From positions 1 through 24,285 of the forward strand of contig WKLE02002260.1 of the NCBI GenBank assembly GCA_014885115.2: 24,285 nucleotides of DNA. The letters are read 5' to 3'. Source of the DNA: Asterionellopsis glacialis. Taxonomy: Eukaryota > Bacillariophyta > Plagiogrammaphyceae > Rhaphoneidales > Asterionellopsidaceae. Each line of letters opens with the position of its first letter. Positions within the stretch are counted from its first letter, which is position 1. Made by a program: the position numbers and the translations under genes. Below, in pieces: positions 11,367 to 20,565 of this stretch. The notes below the pieces were generated by a model. That model worked only from the letters and a program-made list of their open reading frames with translations, made no database searches and was not told the DNA's origin.

Positions 11367-11375
11367 TTTGGCGCG
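11367..11375 (+). promoter_or_regulatory. E2F-like site upstream of SMC6
   Basis: TTTGGCGC at 11367-11374 matches the E2F consensus TTTSSCGC exactly. It follows a run of nine T and continues as TGGCGCG. It lies about 340 bp upstream of the SMC6 ATG in an otherwise AT-rich region, next to a CTCGCGAG palindrome. Function is inferred from the motif only. Confidence 0.4.
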
Positions 11376-11563
11376 GCGGGGGGAAAACAAAAAAGAATCG
11401 AAGAAAACGAAAGATGCGCATATGCGCGATTTGGTCGTGCAGAAGGGATAGATAATGTGAACAAATCCGGGTTGCAGATGATACTGTCTGTAACTGCACC
11501 TGGTAGGCTATCGGAGATAGCCAGCTGTGTTCCTTGCTGTCCAGGTTGCTTCTGTTTTTGAGT

Positions 11564-11593
11564 NNNNNNNNNNNNNNNNNNNNNNNNNNNNNN
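11564..11593. other. Assembly gap (30 N)
   Basis: Thirty undetermined bases interrupt the region between SMC6 and the next gene. The true length is unknown. No predicted gene depends on it. Confidence 0.98.
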
Positions 11594-12006
11594 GAGCCTT
11601 TGAAGATAACTGGGGTATTTTGGTACCTTGGTAAGAGATGATCCAGTACCGATTCGCTTTAGATTTTTGCATATTGTAATATTATAATGTCGCAGTTGAA
11701 GAAAATTGAACTCTTCACTCTGCAAGTACGTATTTTTGTATTTATGATATATCCTCTATTTTCATATTTACCAGTTGTATGGATTGGAGTTTTACAAGAA
11801 GCGAATTATTTTTCGAACCAACTATTTTTGCTCCAAGGGCTTTTGTACACAATACAGTAGTCCAGTCCCACATAATTTTTTATTGGGCCAACTGATTTCT
11901 ATTTTTACATCAACGCTCCTCACCTCTCGTCTTGAATTTTCATTGTCCACATTCATTATTGTTATAGACAATTGATTGTCTGCTACCATCTTTTCTTGTG
12001 ACGACA

Positions 12007-12408
12007 ATGCTTTCGCCAGACACATTCAAGAAGATCATTCGTAGCCTTAAAGAAGAAGAATTACAAGACTCTACCTCTGTATCCACCGGAGAAGACAATT
12101 TATCTGGTACGCAAACTTCTTCTGTAAATAAACAAGAACAGGATTGTGAATATTCGCTTTCAACAACCGAGGATGATCCTATAACTCTATCTAGATATTC
12201 TACTTTCTTTGTGGAAGCGAAAAGGAGTCAACACAAGTACCAAGAACAAATACCATTATCACAACATACTACGAATGCTCGATCAAGTTCGCAAACGTCT
12301 CGGTCTTCGCTTTCCAAAGTTTTGTCGGGTGTCATACGACAACTTGAAACTGAAATAGAAATTACAGATGACGTTATGGAGAACTTTGAAAATAATTTGA
12401 CTTGTTGA
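12007..12408 (+). CDS. Small unrecognised Ser/Gln/Glu-rich protein, 133 residues
   Basis: I start at the ATG at 12007 (A at -3), three codons inside a frame that otherwise opens with GTG. It ends in TGA at 12406-12408. The predicted protein has an N-terminal short amphipathic helix (TFKKIIRSLKEEEL, about 5-18). A long Ser/Thr/Gln-rich middle follows, with several SQ/TQ dipeptides. An acidic helix-like C-terminus (VIRQLETEIEITDDVMENFE) closes it. There is no signal peptide, TM segment or catalytic motif, and I do not recognise a family. SQ/TQ dipeptides are the minimal site of ATM/ATR kinases, but four in a Q/S-rich protein may be chance. It could be a real small protein or one exon of something larger. 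Confidence 0.5.
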   Translation: MLSPDTFKKIIRSLKEEELQDSTSVSTGEDNLSGTQTSSVNKQEQDCEYSLSTTEDDPITLSRYSTFFVEAKRSQHKYQEQIPLSQHTTNARSSSQTSRSSLSKVLSGVIRQLETEIEITDDVMENFENNLTC

Positions 12409-12902
12409 ATTTTTGAACCACTTCCCCTGATTTTGCTAAACCGCGCAAGAACAGTACAGTCGGTACGTTTTGCTGCTCAAGTGTCTCATGGTGCAACAAA
12501 AATCCTACGGAAATGAAGTAAGTTCGCTTTTTTAAAAGGGGTAATAGGGTTGAATGAATCGAAAGAAGCACGCACAATCCTGACAACCTCTATACGCAAT
12601 TGGTTTTGCCATTTTTATTGAGCGTTGTGTTACAATTCGTACACCATGAGTTCCTATTATAGTAAATACACATGAAACAATGATATAAAATAATTTATTG
12701 AACGAGACTTGTACAATAATGTATACTCATGCATTTCCAACTCGTTACGGTGAATGAAATTAAGTAATGTATCGTTGTTATACTGTAGTACAATCAATCA
12801 AAAAATTCGAAGCTCTCTTCCCATCTTTTTGAAACAAATTCTTCCATGAAACGAATGCGAATTGGATAGGATATTTTTCTTACTTGAGTCCCTATAGTAT
12901 TA
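12409..12902. other. Convergent 3' region, nothing seen
   Basis: These 494 bp separate two gene ends. They are AT-rich and hold only short frames without protein-like composition, so presumably 3' UTRs and spacer. Confidence 0.6.
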
Positions 12903-13370
12903 CTATTGAATTTCATGACATCCAAGTAATGTGCCTGCTGTTTCAGCTTGCGTTTTATCTAAACAAACTTCTCCCAACCAACCATGACACCAAATACAAG
13001 GTGTACCCTCTTGATCTTGTCCGTTTTGACACAACGTTTGAGGATCACCATCTTCGGTAACTTTTAATATACATGTTGCATCTAAATCTCCCCATTTATC
13101 ACATTGTGCAGCTATTGCATACATGGAAGGCATGCATAATCCATTTTTACCCTTCACTTCACACCATGCACAATTGTCTGTTGCATCTTGACAAGCATTT
13201 TCGGTATGTTTCACAAGACATTTTTTCAATTTGTCAATTGATGATGTTATTGTATCAACATTTTCTTCAATACTGTTACCACGAAGAGTAGGATTACTAC
13301 TAGTTGTGGCTGTGACGACAATCGTAGTCAAGTAAACAACATGGACAACAACAAGCGACAGCGATTTCAT
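12903..13370 (-). CDS. Small secreted protein with two six-cysteine modules, 155 residues
   Basis: I start at the ATG at 13370 (G at -3), which begins a good signal peptide (MKSLSLVVVHVVYLTTIVVTA). The frame can be extended seven codons upstream only to a GTG, which would spoil the signal. The mature part has twelve cysteines that fall into two similar modules. Module one has spacing Cx8Cx6Cx2Cx8Cx10C and module two has Cx13Cx10Cx2Cx7Cx14C. Each is centred on a CxWC core (CAWC and CIWC) followed by a G/E-L/V-C. This suggests an internal duplication of a disulfide-bonded unit acting outside the cell or in the secretory pathway. The spacing is reminiscent of PSI-like cysteine-rich modules, but I cannot assign the family or a function. 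A TATATAT stretch lies about 45 bp upstream. Confidence 0.75.
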   Translation of the reverse strand: MKSLSLVVVHVVYLTTIVVTATTSSNPTLRGNSIEENVDTITSSIDKLKKCLVKHTENACQDATDNCAWCEVKGKNGLCMPSMYAIAAQCDKWGDLDATCILKVTEDGDPQTLCQNGQDQEGTPCIWCHGWLGEVCLDKTQAETAGTLLGCHEIQ

Positions 13371-13996
13371 GACTCGTCGATGGTCAAACACTGTCGATAA
13401 GTTTACAACAAAATATATAACGGTCCGTGCTTTACCGTCTTGATTTTTTAAATACCGAGATCTGTTTGGGTAGGTTCTTTGAAAGCAATTAAACTAAAAA
13501 AGTGTCAAGAGTGAACTGAAGTGAGATTCAAGTACGAAGGCTTCGGCATTCGCCATGTGTTGTGGCTGTGTCAGGTGTGTTCTTGTGCTGTCTTTTTCAC
13601 ACTTCTTCTTCCGTGAGATGTGAGATGGAGGGAGAAAGACACGGGAGTGAAAATTCTGAAGCTACCGGTAGACAATACGCGTGCATACGAGTAGTACCTG
13701 GTACGTCTACAAGCTCAACATACTTCTAACCTTAGTTTGTGAAAAAGAAACTTGCTCTCTCTAGAGCAACTTCCGCAAGAACCCGCAACCACACGAGTAA
13801 ACTCAACACTCAACAGACACCACTGCAACCTCACACACCTGACAGCTGACACAAATCTCAAATCTGGAAAACAAGATAAAAAACTAGAAAGAAGACCTCA
13901 TTTTACAGACAAGGATACTTCGTAGCAACCTACATTACAAGGCAGATCCAAGATTGGAATTTCACCGCGAAGGTTTCGCAAGAAAATAAAAATAAA
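13371..13996. other. Divergent promoter region between the Cys-rich and M23 genes
   Basis: This 626-bp stretch holds the upstream regions of both flanking genes. Visible elements are a TATA-like word near 13413-13420 and the palindrome GTACCTGGTAC at 13694-13704. A short hairpin GCGAA-GGT-TTCGC lies at 13967-13979, just before the M23 start codon. No additional gene is seen. Confidence 0.55.
13413..13420 (-). promoter_or_regulatory. Candidate TATA box for the secreted Cys-rich gene
   Basis: On the minus strand a TTATATAT word lies about 45 bp before the ATG at 13370. That would fit a transcription start about 15-20 bp before the codon. Such words are common in AT-rich DNA, so this is tentative. 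Confidence 0.25.
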
Positions 13997-15199
13997 ATGC
14001 CGAGGAACAACAAAAACGACAAGAAGCGACGGCATCGTCGTACACAAAAGCAACAAGAAAAGAAGGGTGGTGAAGAACTATCGCATCAATGGAACTTTGT
14101 ATCAGATGCTGGACCTGGTTGTTATATTGCAAGAGCAGATATTTTAAAACTGCGACAAAAACACCCTTTTGTTTCCAATAATGCAATGGATTGGATTTTA
14201 GATTTTGAAGAAATTGATCCACGTGATTATTATGGACAAGATGTACCAGATTTGGCAATGGATCCAGATGAACAAACCTTATCTATATGCAACATCCATG
14301 CAACGACACGTGTATGTTATGTCACTGTATATGATACAGTTGTACGAGGTAAAGATGGGACAATCCTTCCAGCGGGTAAGACAATGGATAATGCAGGTGA
14401 AACACAAACTTGTGTTACATTTATTGTATTGTGTCCACCACGGACCTTTGCTCATTTATGCTACTTAGATGTACCACCTGACAAGAGCTTAGCAGATATA
14501 CAAATGGATAGTGATGTACAAGATTGGAATCAACATCCAAATCCAAGGGATACTCATCCCATGGCACTTGGATTCCCATTAGGATGCGGTGTAAGTGAAG
14601 ATGACTCCTCCTCCTCTACTACCTCATTCTTGTGCACACAAGGTGAAGGAGGACAATTGACACATTTTTTCAGTGGCAATTTACATGCAATCGATTTTCG
14701 TTGTCCCATCGGCACACCCTGTTTGGCGGTTGGTGACGGTATTGTTGTTGAAGTTACAGATGACAATACGTTGACAGGTGTGGCTGTGAGTAATCTTTTC
14801 AAATGGAATAGTATCCTTCTTCAACTTGACGTGGATGATGATGATGACGATATAGCAAAATCAGCAACGAAAAATATTCAAGGCGATGAAGACTCATCGC
14901 AAGTCAAAGAGATTTTGAAGGGAGGACCATTGTTTGTAGAATATGTTCATATTCAAGCCAATAGTGCCACAGTCAAAGCTGGCGATCGTGTAACAAAGGG
15001 ACAAATAATATGTAAAAGCGGTAGTGTTGGATTTAGTCCAGAACCTCACCTTCATTTTGCAGCCTACCGAAGTCGTGACCCTACAGCTGCAACTGTTCGT
15101 GTCAAATGGGAATCCACTAATCCTGACGAGGGGGGTCTGTTCCTCCCCAAAGCTGGAATTTACTATAATGCAAATGGTCCAATTGATTCTAAAACCTAG
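13997..15199 (+). CDS. M23 (LytM-type) metallopeptidase-fold protein without signal peptide, 400 residues
   Basis: The ATG at 13997 opens a single exon ending in TAG. Residues 1-24 are strongly basic (KKRRHRR and similar) with no hydrophobic signal, so secretion is not indicated. A basic nuclear or nucleolar type leader is possible. Residues about 30-190 are an unrecognised N-terminal domain. Residues about 220-360 match the M23 fold. They contain THFFSGNLHAIDF (candidate metal ligands H223 or H230, and D233), PIGTPCLAVGDGIVVEV, then YVHI (H318) and SGSVGFSPEPHLHF (H351 and H353). The last segment is the HxH motif of M23 enzymes. An acidic insert of six consecutive Asp residues sits at about 280-285. 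Known M23 enzymes cleave glycyl or peptide cross-bridges of bacterial peptidoglycan. The eukaryotic substrate is unknown. The first metal motif differs from the common HxxxD spacing, so activity is uncertain. Confidence 0.8.
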   Translation: MPRNNKNDKKRRHRRTQKQQEKKGGEELSHQWNFVSDAGPGCYIARADILKLRQKHPFVSNNAMDWILDFEEIDPRDYYGQDVPDLAMDPDEQTLSICNIHATTRVCYVTVYDTVVRGKDGTILPAGKTMDNAGETQTCVTFIVLCPPRTFAHLCYLDVPPDKSLADIQMDSDVQDWNQHPNPRDTHPMALGFPLGCGVSEDDSSSSTTSFLCTQGEGGQLTHFFSGNLHAIDFRCPIGTPCLAVGDGIVVEVTDDNTLTGVAVSNLFKWNSILLQLDVDDDDDDIAKSATKNIQGDEDSSQVKEILKGGPLFVEYVHIQANSATVKAGDRVTKGQIICKSGSVGFSPEPHLHFAAYRSRDPTAATVRVKWESTNPDEGGLFLPKAGIYYNANGPIDSKT

Positions 15200-15493
15200 T
15201 TATGGACTAATTAGTCTCTGATATCTCTCCTTGCATTATTTGATCTTCCGGTAGTGACCATGTGACTGGAAAAATTCAAGAGGCAACCATCTACACACTC
15301 ATGTCAGAACTCTCACGAAACAGTACTATAGACACTCTTCTAGATCCATATAACTAAAAACTAAAATTATGATTTCCCTTACAATGAATGTGTCTGAGGA
15401 TGTTCCTTAATGTTCGTCGGAACAACTACCTACCCTGAAATGTTTTCCCGTCCACATCTAGACTTTATGTGTATAGACCGTGAAAATTTCTGT

Positions 15494-18261
15494 TTAAGCA
15501 CCACAGTTTAAACATTCTTCTTCTTCATCCTTGGTAGATAATCCAGCAATACCCTTACCAACTGCAGGGACAGAGTTCTCCTTATCACTGTTACTCTCAA
15601 CGGCAGCATTGGCACCTGCACGGTCCTTGGCAAGCTGTTCTTGATTGACAGTAAATTGGATAGCATCAGCCTTTGGGCGAGTACGCAAGTAGTACATACC
15701 AGTCTTCAATCCCTTCTTCCAGGCATAAAAGTGCATGGATGTCAATTTTGATGTATTTGGTTCAGCAATGTGAACATTCAATGATTGACTTTGACAAATG
15801 TATGGACCACGGTCAGCAGCCATATCCAAAATAATCTTTTGGGGGATTTCCCATACAGTCTTGTATACATCACGAACTTCCTTTGGAATTTCGGCAACAT
15901 TCTGTACGGATCCACCATCGGCAATGATGCGATTACGGACAGAGTCTGTCCAGAGACCCATGGCCGTCAATTCACGGAGTAAATGTTTGTTTACAACAGT
16001 GAATTCACCGGCCAATACACGACGGTTGTACATGTTGGATGTGAAGGGTTCTGTGCTTTCGTTATTACCCAAGATCTGGGCTGTAGAGGCAGTAGGCATA
16101 GGTGCCACCATCAAAGAATTACGCATACCATGTTCCGCAATCTTTGCCTTCAAACTAGACCAATCCCACCTACTGGTAGGTTCAACACCCCAAAGATCAA
16201 ATTGAAGTTCACCCTTACTTGCGGGTGATCCCTCGTAGGATGGGTAGGGTCCCTCTTGCTTGGCAAGTTCGCAACTTGCTGTACAGGATCCAAAGTAAAT
16301 CGTTTCAAAAATGTCACGATTTAATTCCTTGGCAGCTTGAGATTCAAATGGGATTTTCATCATTTGGAAGGCATCTGCCAAACCCTGAACACCAATTCCA
16401 ATAGGACGATGACGCATATTGGAATTTCTGGCCTCGGGGATGGGGTAAAAGTTACGATCAATGACACGATTCAAGTTCCTGGTAATAATCTTGGACACTT
16501 CAAACAATTTTTGAAAGTCAAACTTGCCGGTTGCACCCGAGTAATCGGTGGCGGGTGTGACAAGTTTGGATAAACTAATACTGGCAAGGTTACACACAGC
16601 TGCTTCATCGGGTGATGTATATTCCACAATTTCCGTACAAAGATTGGAACATTTAATGGTACCCAAGTTCTTTTGGTTGGACTTTTCATTACAGGCGTCC
16701 TTGAAAAGCATGTAGGGTGTACCAGTTTCAACTTGAGCATCCAAAATAGCAAACCACAAGGCTTGTGCCTTCATGGTTTTACGTCCCTTGCCCTCACGCT
16801 CATAAGTTTCATATTTTTGTTTGAATTCTTCTCCATGACAATCGGCTAATCCAGGACATTCATTAGGACACATCAAGGTCCAATCACCATTGGCCTTGAC
16901 ACGTTCCATGAATAAATCAGGAATCCAAAGGGCATAAAATAAATCACGTGCACGTTGCATTTCATCACCATGATTCTTACGCAAATCCAAAAATGCCATA
17001 ATATCAGCATGCCAGGGTTCCAAATAGGCTGCAATAGAACCCTTACGTTTTCCACCACCCTGATCCACATACCGTGCCGTGTTGTTAAAGACACGCAACA
17101 TGGGTACGATACCATTGGAGGTACCATTGGTACCCCGAATGTAACTTGCCGAAGCACGGACATTACTAATGGAAAAGCCAATACCACCTGCATATTTCGA
17201 AATGACAGCACAGTTTTTCAAGGTATCATAAATACCATCAATACTATCTGATTTGGTAGCCAGTAAAAAGCAGGAACTCATTTGTGGCATGGGTGTACCC
17301 GCATTGAAGAGAGTTGGTGTTGCATGGGTAAAGTAACGTTGAGATAACATATCGTAGGTTTCAATTACACGTTCAATGTCATCGCCATGAATACCCACCG
17401 AGACACGCATTAACATATGTTGTGGACGTTCGGCAATTTTTCCATTGAGTTTCAAAAGGTATGATTTTTCCAAAGTCTTGAAACCAAAGTAATCTAATTC
17501 AAAGTCGCGATCATGAATGACGGCGGCATCCAATGTATCCTTGTGTTTCATAATCACCTCGTAGGCATCTTCACCAATCAATGGTGCGGGTTCACCTGTA
17601 CGGGGATGGACGTAATCACGAAATTCTTGAATGACTTCGGAAAAGGTCTTATTGGTCATTTTATGAAGATTGGATACAGAAATACGTGCTGCTAAAACAC
17701 TGTAATCGGGATGCTGTGTGGCAAAGGAAGCTGCTGTCTGAGCGGCAAGTCTATATCGAATAAGACAATGCAATGCGAAGAAATAGAGAGATAGAGAATC
17801 GAACATGAGTTGATCATATCAAGAGGAGAACCATAATATATGTACGAATTCTACTAATGGACATTCTTTTTCAGACAATTACAAAACTTACTCATCGAGT
17901 TCCTCGGTCGTGACACCGGGGTAAACACCCTGAATTACCTTTTGTGAAATGACGACAGGGTCAACATGCTAAAATGATCGACACCAGACGTATAGATAAG
18001 AACCGAAATCAAAGAGTGTGAGTTGATGTTGATAGAGGGAGGGAGGGAACGAACTGACCGTGACAAGGTTGATACGGGTGTGTGTGTGGGTGGGTGGGTG
18101 TGCTCCATGTCCCATGGTCTGACAGGTCCACTGATTTATTTTGCACTCAAATTACTCACCTTGGCATTGAGACCGTAACAAAGTTTGGAGATACGGCTTG
18201 TGATTTTATCAAAGTGGACAGACTCACGTCGTCCTCCACGCTTAACAACATACATCGACAT
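15494..18261 (-). CDS. RNR1: Ribonucleoside-diphosphate reductase large subunit (class Ia, R1), three exons
   Basis: Exon 1 18261-18160 (34 codons, start ATG with A at -3), intron 18159-17969 (GTGAGT to TTTTAG). Exon 2 17968-17892, intron 17891-17751 (GTAAGT to ATATAG). Exon 3 17750-15494. The joined protein has 811 residues, normal for eukaryotic R1. The ATP-cone is split across exons 1 and 2 ([18 protein letters not shown], then [20 protein letters not shown]). Catalytic residues are all present. They are C220 (SSCFL), N429, C431 and E433 (NLCTEI, thiyl-radical Cys C431) and C446 (AVCNL). The C-terminal CLNC pair (C806, C809), which is re-reduced by thioredoxin, ends the protein. With the R2 subunit it reduces NDPs to dNDPs in the cytosol. 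The head-to-head neighbour is the XRCC3-like gene, 728 bp away. TGGCGCG motifs lie in that shared region. Confidence 0.97.
18037..18098 (+). repeat. G-tract repeats in RNR1 intron 1 (possible G-quadruplex)
   Basis: GGGAGGGAGGG at 18037-18047 and GGG-(TG-rich 9 nt)-GGGTGGGTGGG at 18076-18098 lie in the first intron. The second has four G3 tracts with loops of 9, 1 and 1 nt, close to the usual quadruplex rule. The G-rich strand is the template strand of RNR1. The pre-mRNA carries the C-rich complement. Confidence 0.5.
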
Positions 18262-18989
18262 GATTGATGATGATGATAGGGTTGGATTAAGATCAAAGAA
18301 ACAAGTGGGATCTGAGGTAAACCAACAATACCTTCAAGAGAGAAAGTTCTTGCGAATATAATATATTATGGTAAAATAATAATGATTGTGTAGTCCTGGT
18401 ATGTGTTGTCAGTGCGATGCAACCCAAGGCACAGAATTGGCACAGGTCAGGATTTACTTGTATTTGCTGCCGACCTGTCGCTCGCGTGCTTTTGTGTATG
18501 TGCTGCCTTGTCGATTTTTGGGCGCACCTTTCTTGCCTGCTGACTGCACATTATCATTGCACCCATCAAGAATACCATCGCGCCATATTTTGAACCCGAT
18601 CTATTAGTATATAATGAACGTACAAAGGAATCAGTATATCCAGCACGTATGAGACAACCCTAAAAAATGATTCAAGAAGGGGCGCGCCATTTTTTAATAT
18701 TTGATTTTTCGTGTCTCACTGCGTCTGTACGTCGATAAGAATGACTTTCAAATTCTTTGATGATATTTTGGTTTCTCATATTTGAAATCTCGGAACATGG
18801 AACCATCATTACGCCGTGCAACCGACCCGCCGTCTCTTTCTCAATACTCGATCCTTTTGCCTCGTATATGAATCATTATACCTTAGAGGCCGTCCCTCTC
18901 TGGAGAGACAGAAGTAGTGCAATTGGAAATCAGGTCAAGTTGTCTGCCAAGTTTTCAAACAAAATTATAAAAAGAACAATATCCAAGAA
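18262..18989. promoter_or_regulatory. Shared divergent promoter region, RNR1 and XRCC3-like
   Basis: This 728-bp gene-free region drives both divergent genes. It contains CGCGCCA at 18579-18585 and 18683-18689, each a TGGCGCG on the minus strand preceded by A/T-rich sequence. A GGGCGC word preceded by T-run lies near 18515-18525. The second TGGCGCG copy lies within the palindrome GGCGCGCC (18681-18688). Neither copy is a perfect TTTSSCGC. Confidence 0.45.
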
Positions 18990-20528
18990 ATGTCTCATCG
19001 GCAACAGAACTCGACGTATCAAATGCCATTGTCGTCGTCACAAAGATCTAGTGGTAGTAGGAATGTTGCAACGACTACAACAAACCATCATCATCAACGA
19101 CAACAGCAGCAACCATCGCCCCCCAAACCTGTATCCGCTTTAACGTTACTTCGTCGAAATCGACATAATACATTACCAAAACTATTCTTACTACGGCATC
19201 CACTTGCTTCTGCTACTGCTACTAGTGATGCACGACTTTGTAGCAGCAGCAGCAGCAGTAGTGTCGACAACGACAAAGGCGATGACACTGCTCCTCCATT
19301 TGGACAAATCGGATTAGGTATTACAGAAATTGCAGGTATGGCTGGATCTGGTAAAACGCAATTGGCTTTAGGACTTTGTGTGTCTTGTGCATCTACTCCC
19401 TATGGTCCATCAGCATCGACTTCTTCTTCTTCTTGTACTCCTGCAAAACGACCTTTGACCAATGTTCAATCAACAATGGATAATTCTAATAATGTACAAA
19501 CAACTCGTAATCCATATTCATCACTGAAACATACTCATACTACAGCTCCCACTTCCAAGAACAATGGCAATGGCAGCAACAAACCTAATGTTCCCTCTTG
19601 TTCCTACTACAAAGCTTTATATATTTCAATGGGTGAAGGATGTACACCAACACAAATTGCACATCGTTTAAAGCAAATGTCAAATCATCGTCAATCGCCA
19701 CCACCACCAAGTCAAGCAGGAGGGTCTACACGTACAAACAACAACAACAATGTTATATTGTCAAGAGTATTAACTAGATTTATACGAAATACAGATGAGT
19801 TTGAATCTTTGATTCAGAAAGAATTACCTACACTGTTGGAACAATCTCATACTGCTACGACTACTTCTAGTGGCAACAACAGCAAGAACAACACTAGCAA
19901 TCCTAACTCAGTAGCAGCACCTATTGGTCTTGTTGTTATGGATAGCATTGGTGGATTATTTCGTACGCAAGAACATCAATATAACCAACAACAGCAATCT
20001 TCTTCTTCATTTCAACAACAACAACCTGAACAGAATAAATCTTTTATATTACAACGTTCTACAATTTTATTACGAACTGCATCAAAATTAAAAGAATTAT
20101 CGGAAACGTATCAAGTACCCATGGTTGTGATTAATCAAGTTACAAGTTCGTTTGGTAATGATTCCGGGACTGGTAATTGGAAAAATGATCATTATTCATC
20201 AACTACAAAACTTGTACCATCTCTTGGTATATTATGGTCTAATTGTGTCAATACAAGTTATATCATTACACGAAATGAAAGTACAATATCATCAACAACT
20301 CTTGGAGGTAATCATACTCATCATCAACAACAACAACAGCAATCTACGAATATTGCTGCAACCAGTAGTACTAATACAAGTACACGCGGCAGTAGCAGAG
20401 GCAGTAATACACCAACACAAACACGATTCCTTCGAACAGCTCGTGTACGATTATCATCGTCACAATGTACACAATCAAGTATTAAGAAATTCAAAATTGA
20501 TCTTGGCGGACCTATTGCAATTGAATAA
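18990..20528 (+). CDS. RAD51 paralogue, XRCC3-like recombinase with low-complexity insertions
   Basis: A single exon of 512 residues starts at the ATG at 18990 (G at -3) and ends in TAA. It carries the RecA/RAD51 ATPase core. Walker A is GMAGSGKT at 116-123 in the ITEIAGMAGSGKTQLALGLC context, and Walker B is LVVMDS at 314-319. Other core strands are YKALYISMGEG (207-217), MVVINQVTSSF (378-388) and PSLGILWSN (410-418). The last two resemble XRCC3 more than RAD51 or DMC1. Human XRCC3 is about 346 residues. The extra length comes from Ser/Asn/Gln-rich insertions at about 133-205, 232-254, 286-308, 330-350 and 431-478, plus a Ser/His/Gln-rich N-terminus. The RAD51C-XRCC3 complex assists homologous recombination in the nucleus. 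Exact paralogue assignment (XRCC3 or another RAD51 paralogue) needs phylogeny. It is divergent from RNR1. Confidence 0.85.
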   Translation: MSHRQQNSTYQMPLSSSQRSSGSRNVATTTTNHHHQRQQQQPSPPKPVSALTLLRRNRHNTLPKLFLLRHPLASATATSDARLCSSSSSSSVDNDKGDDTAPPFGQIGLGITEIAGMAGSGKTQLALGLCVSCASTPYGPSASTSSSSCTPAKRPLTNVQSTMDNSNNVQTTRNPYSSLKHTHTTAPTSKNNGNGSNKPNVPSCSYYKALYISMGEGCTPTQIAHRLKQMSNHRQSPPPPSQAGGSTRTNNNNNVILSRVLTRFIRNTDEFESLIQKELPTLLEQSHTATTTSSGNNSKNNTSNPNSVAAPIGLVVMDSIGGLFRTQEHQYNQQQQSSSSFQQQQPEQNKSFILQRSTILLRTASKLKELSETYQVPMVVINQVTSSFGNDSGTGNWKNDHYSSTTKLVPSLGILWSNCVNTSYIITRNESTISSTTLGGNHTHHQQQQQQSTNIAATSSTNTSTRGSSRGSNTPTQTRFLRTARVRLSSSQCTQSSIKKFKIDLGGPIAIE

Positions 20529-20565
20529 TTACGGGAAACATAGAACATAAGTTTGTAAATTGACA

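Larger units (their letters stand above)
11028..12006. other. Divergent SMC6 / small-gene intergenic region with assembly gap
   Basis: This 979-bp stretch lies between SMC6 (-) and the small gene at 12007 (+). It contains the E2F-like site near 11367, the palindromes CTCGCGAG (11352-11359) and GCGCATATGCGC (11416-11427), and the 30-N gap at 11564-11593. Open frames crossing it start from TTG or run through the Ns and are not credible. From about 11.6 to 12.0 kb it is AT-rich with nothing recognisable. Confidence 0.6.

Noticed and set aside
11192..11725. 177-codon minus ORF crossing the gap
   Set aside because: It runs through 30 Ns, so its frame continuity is an artefact.
17751..18159. RNR1 starting at the internal Met of the long exon (17806)
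   Set aside because: That start would add intron-derived residues and lose the ATP-cone. Exons 1 and 2 encode the missing conserved N-terminus with proper GT-AG junctions.
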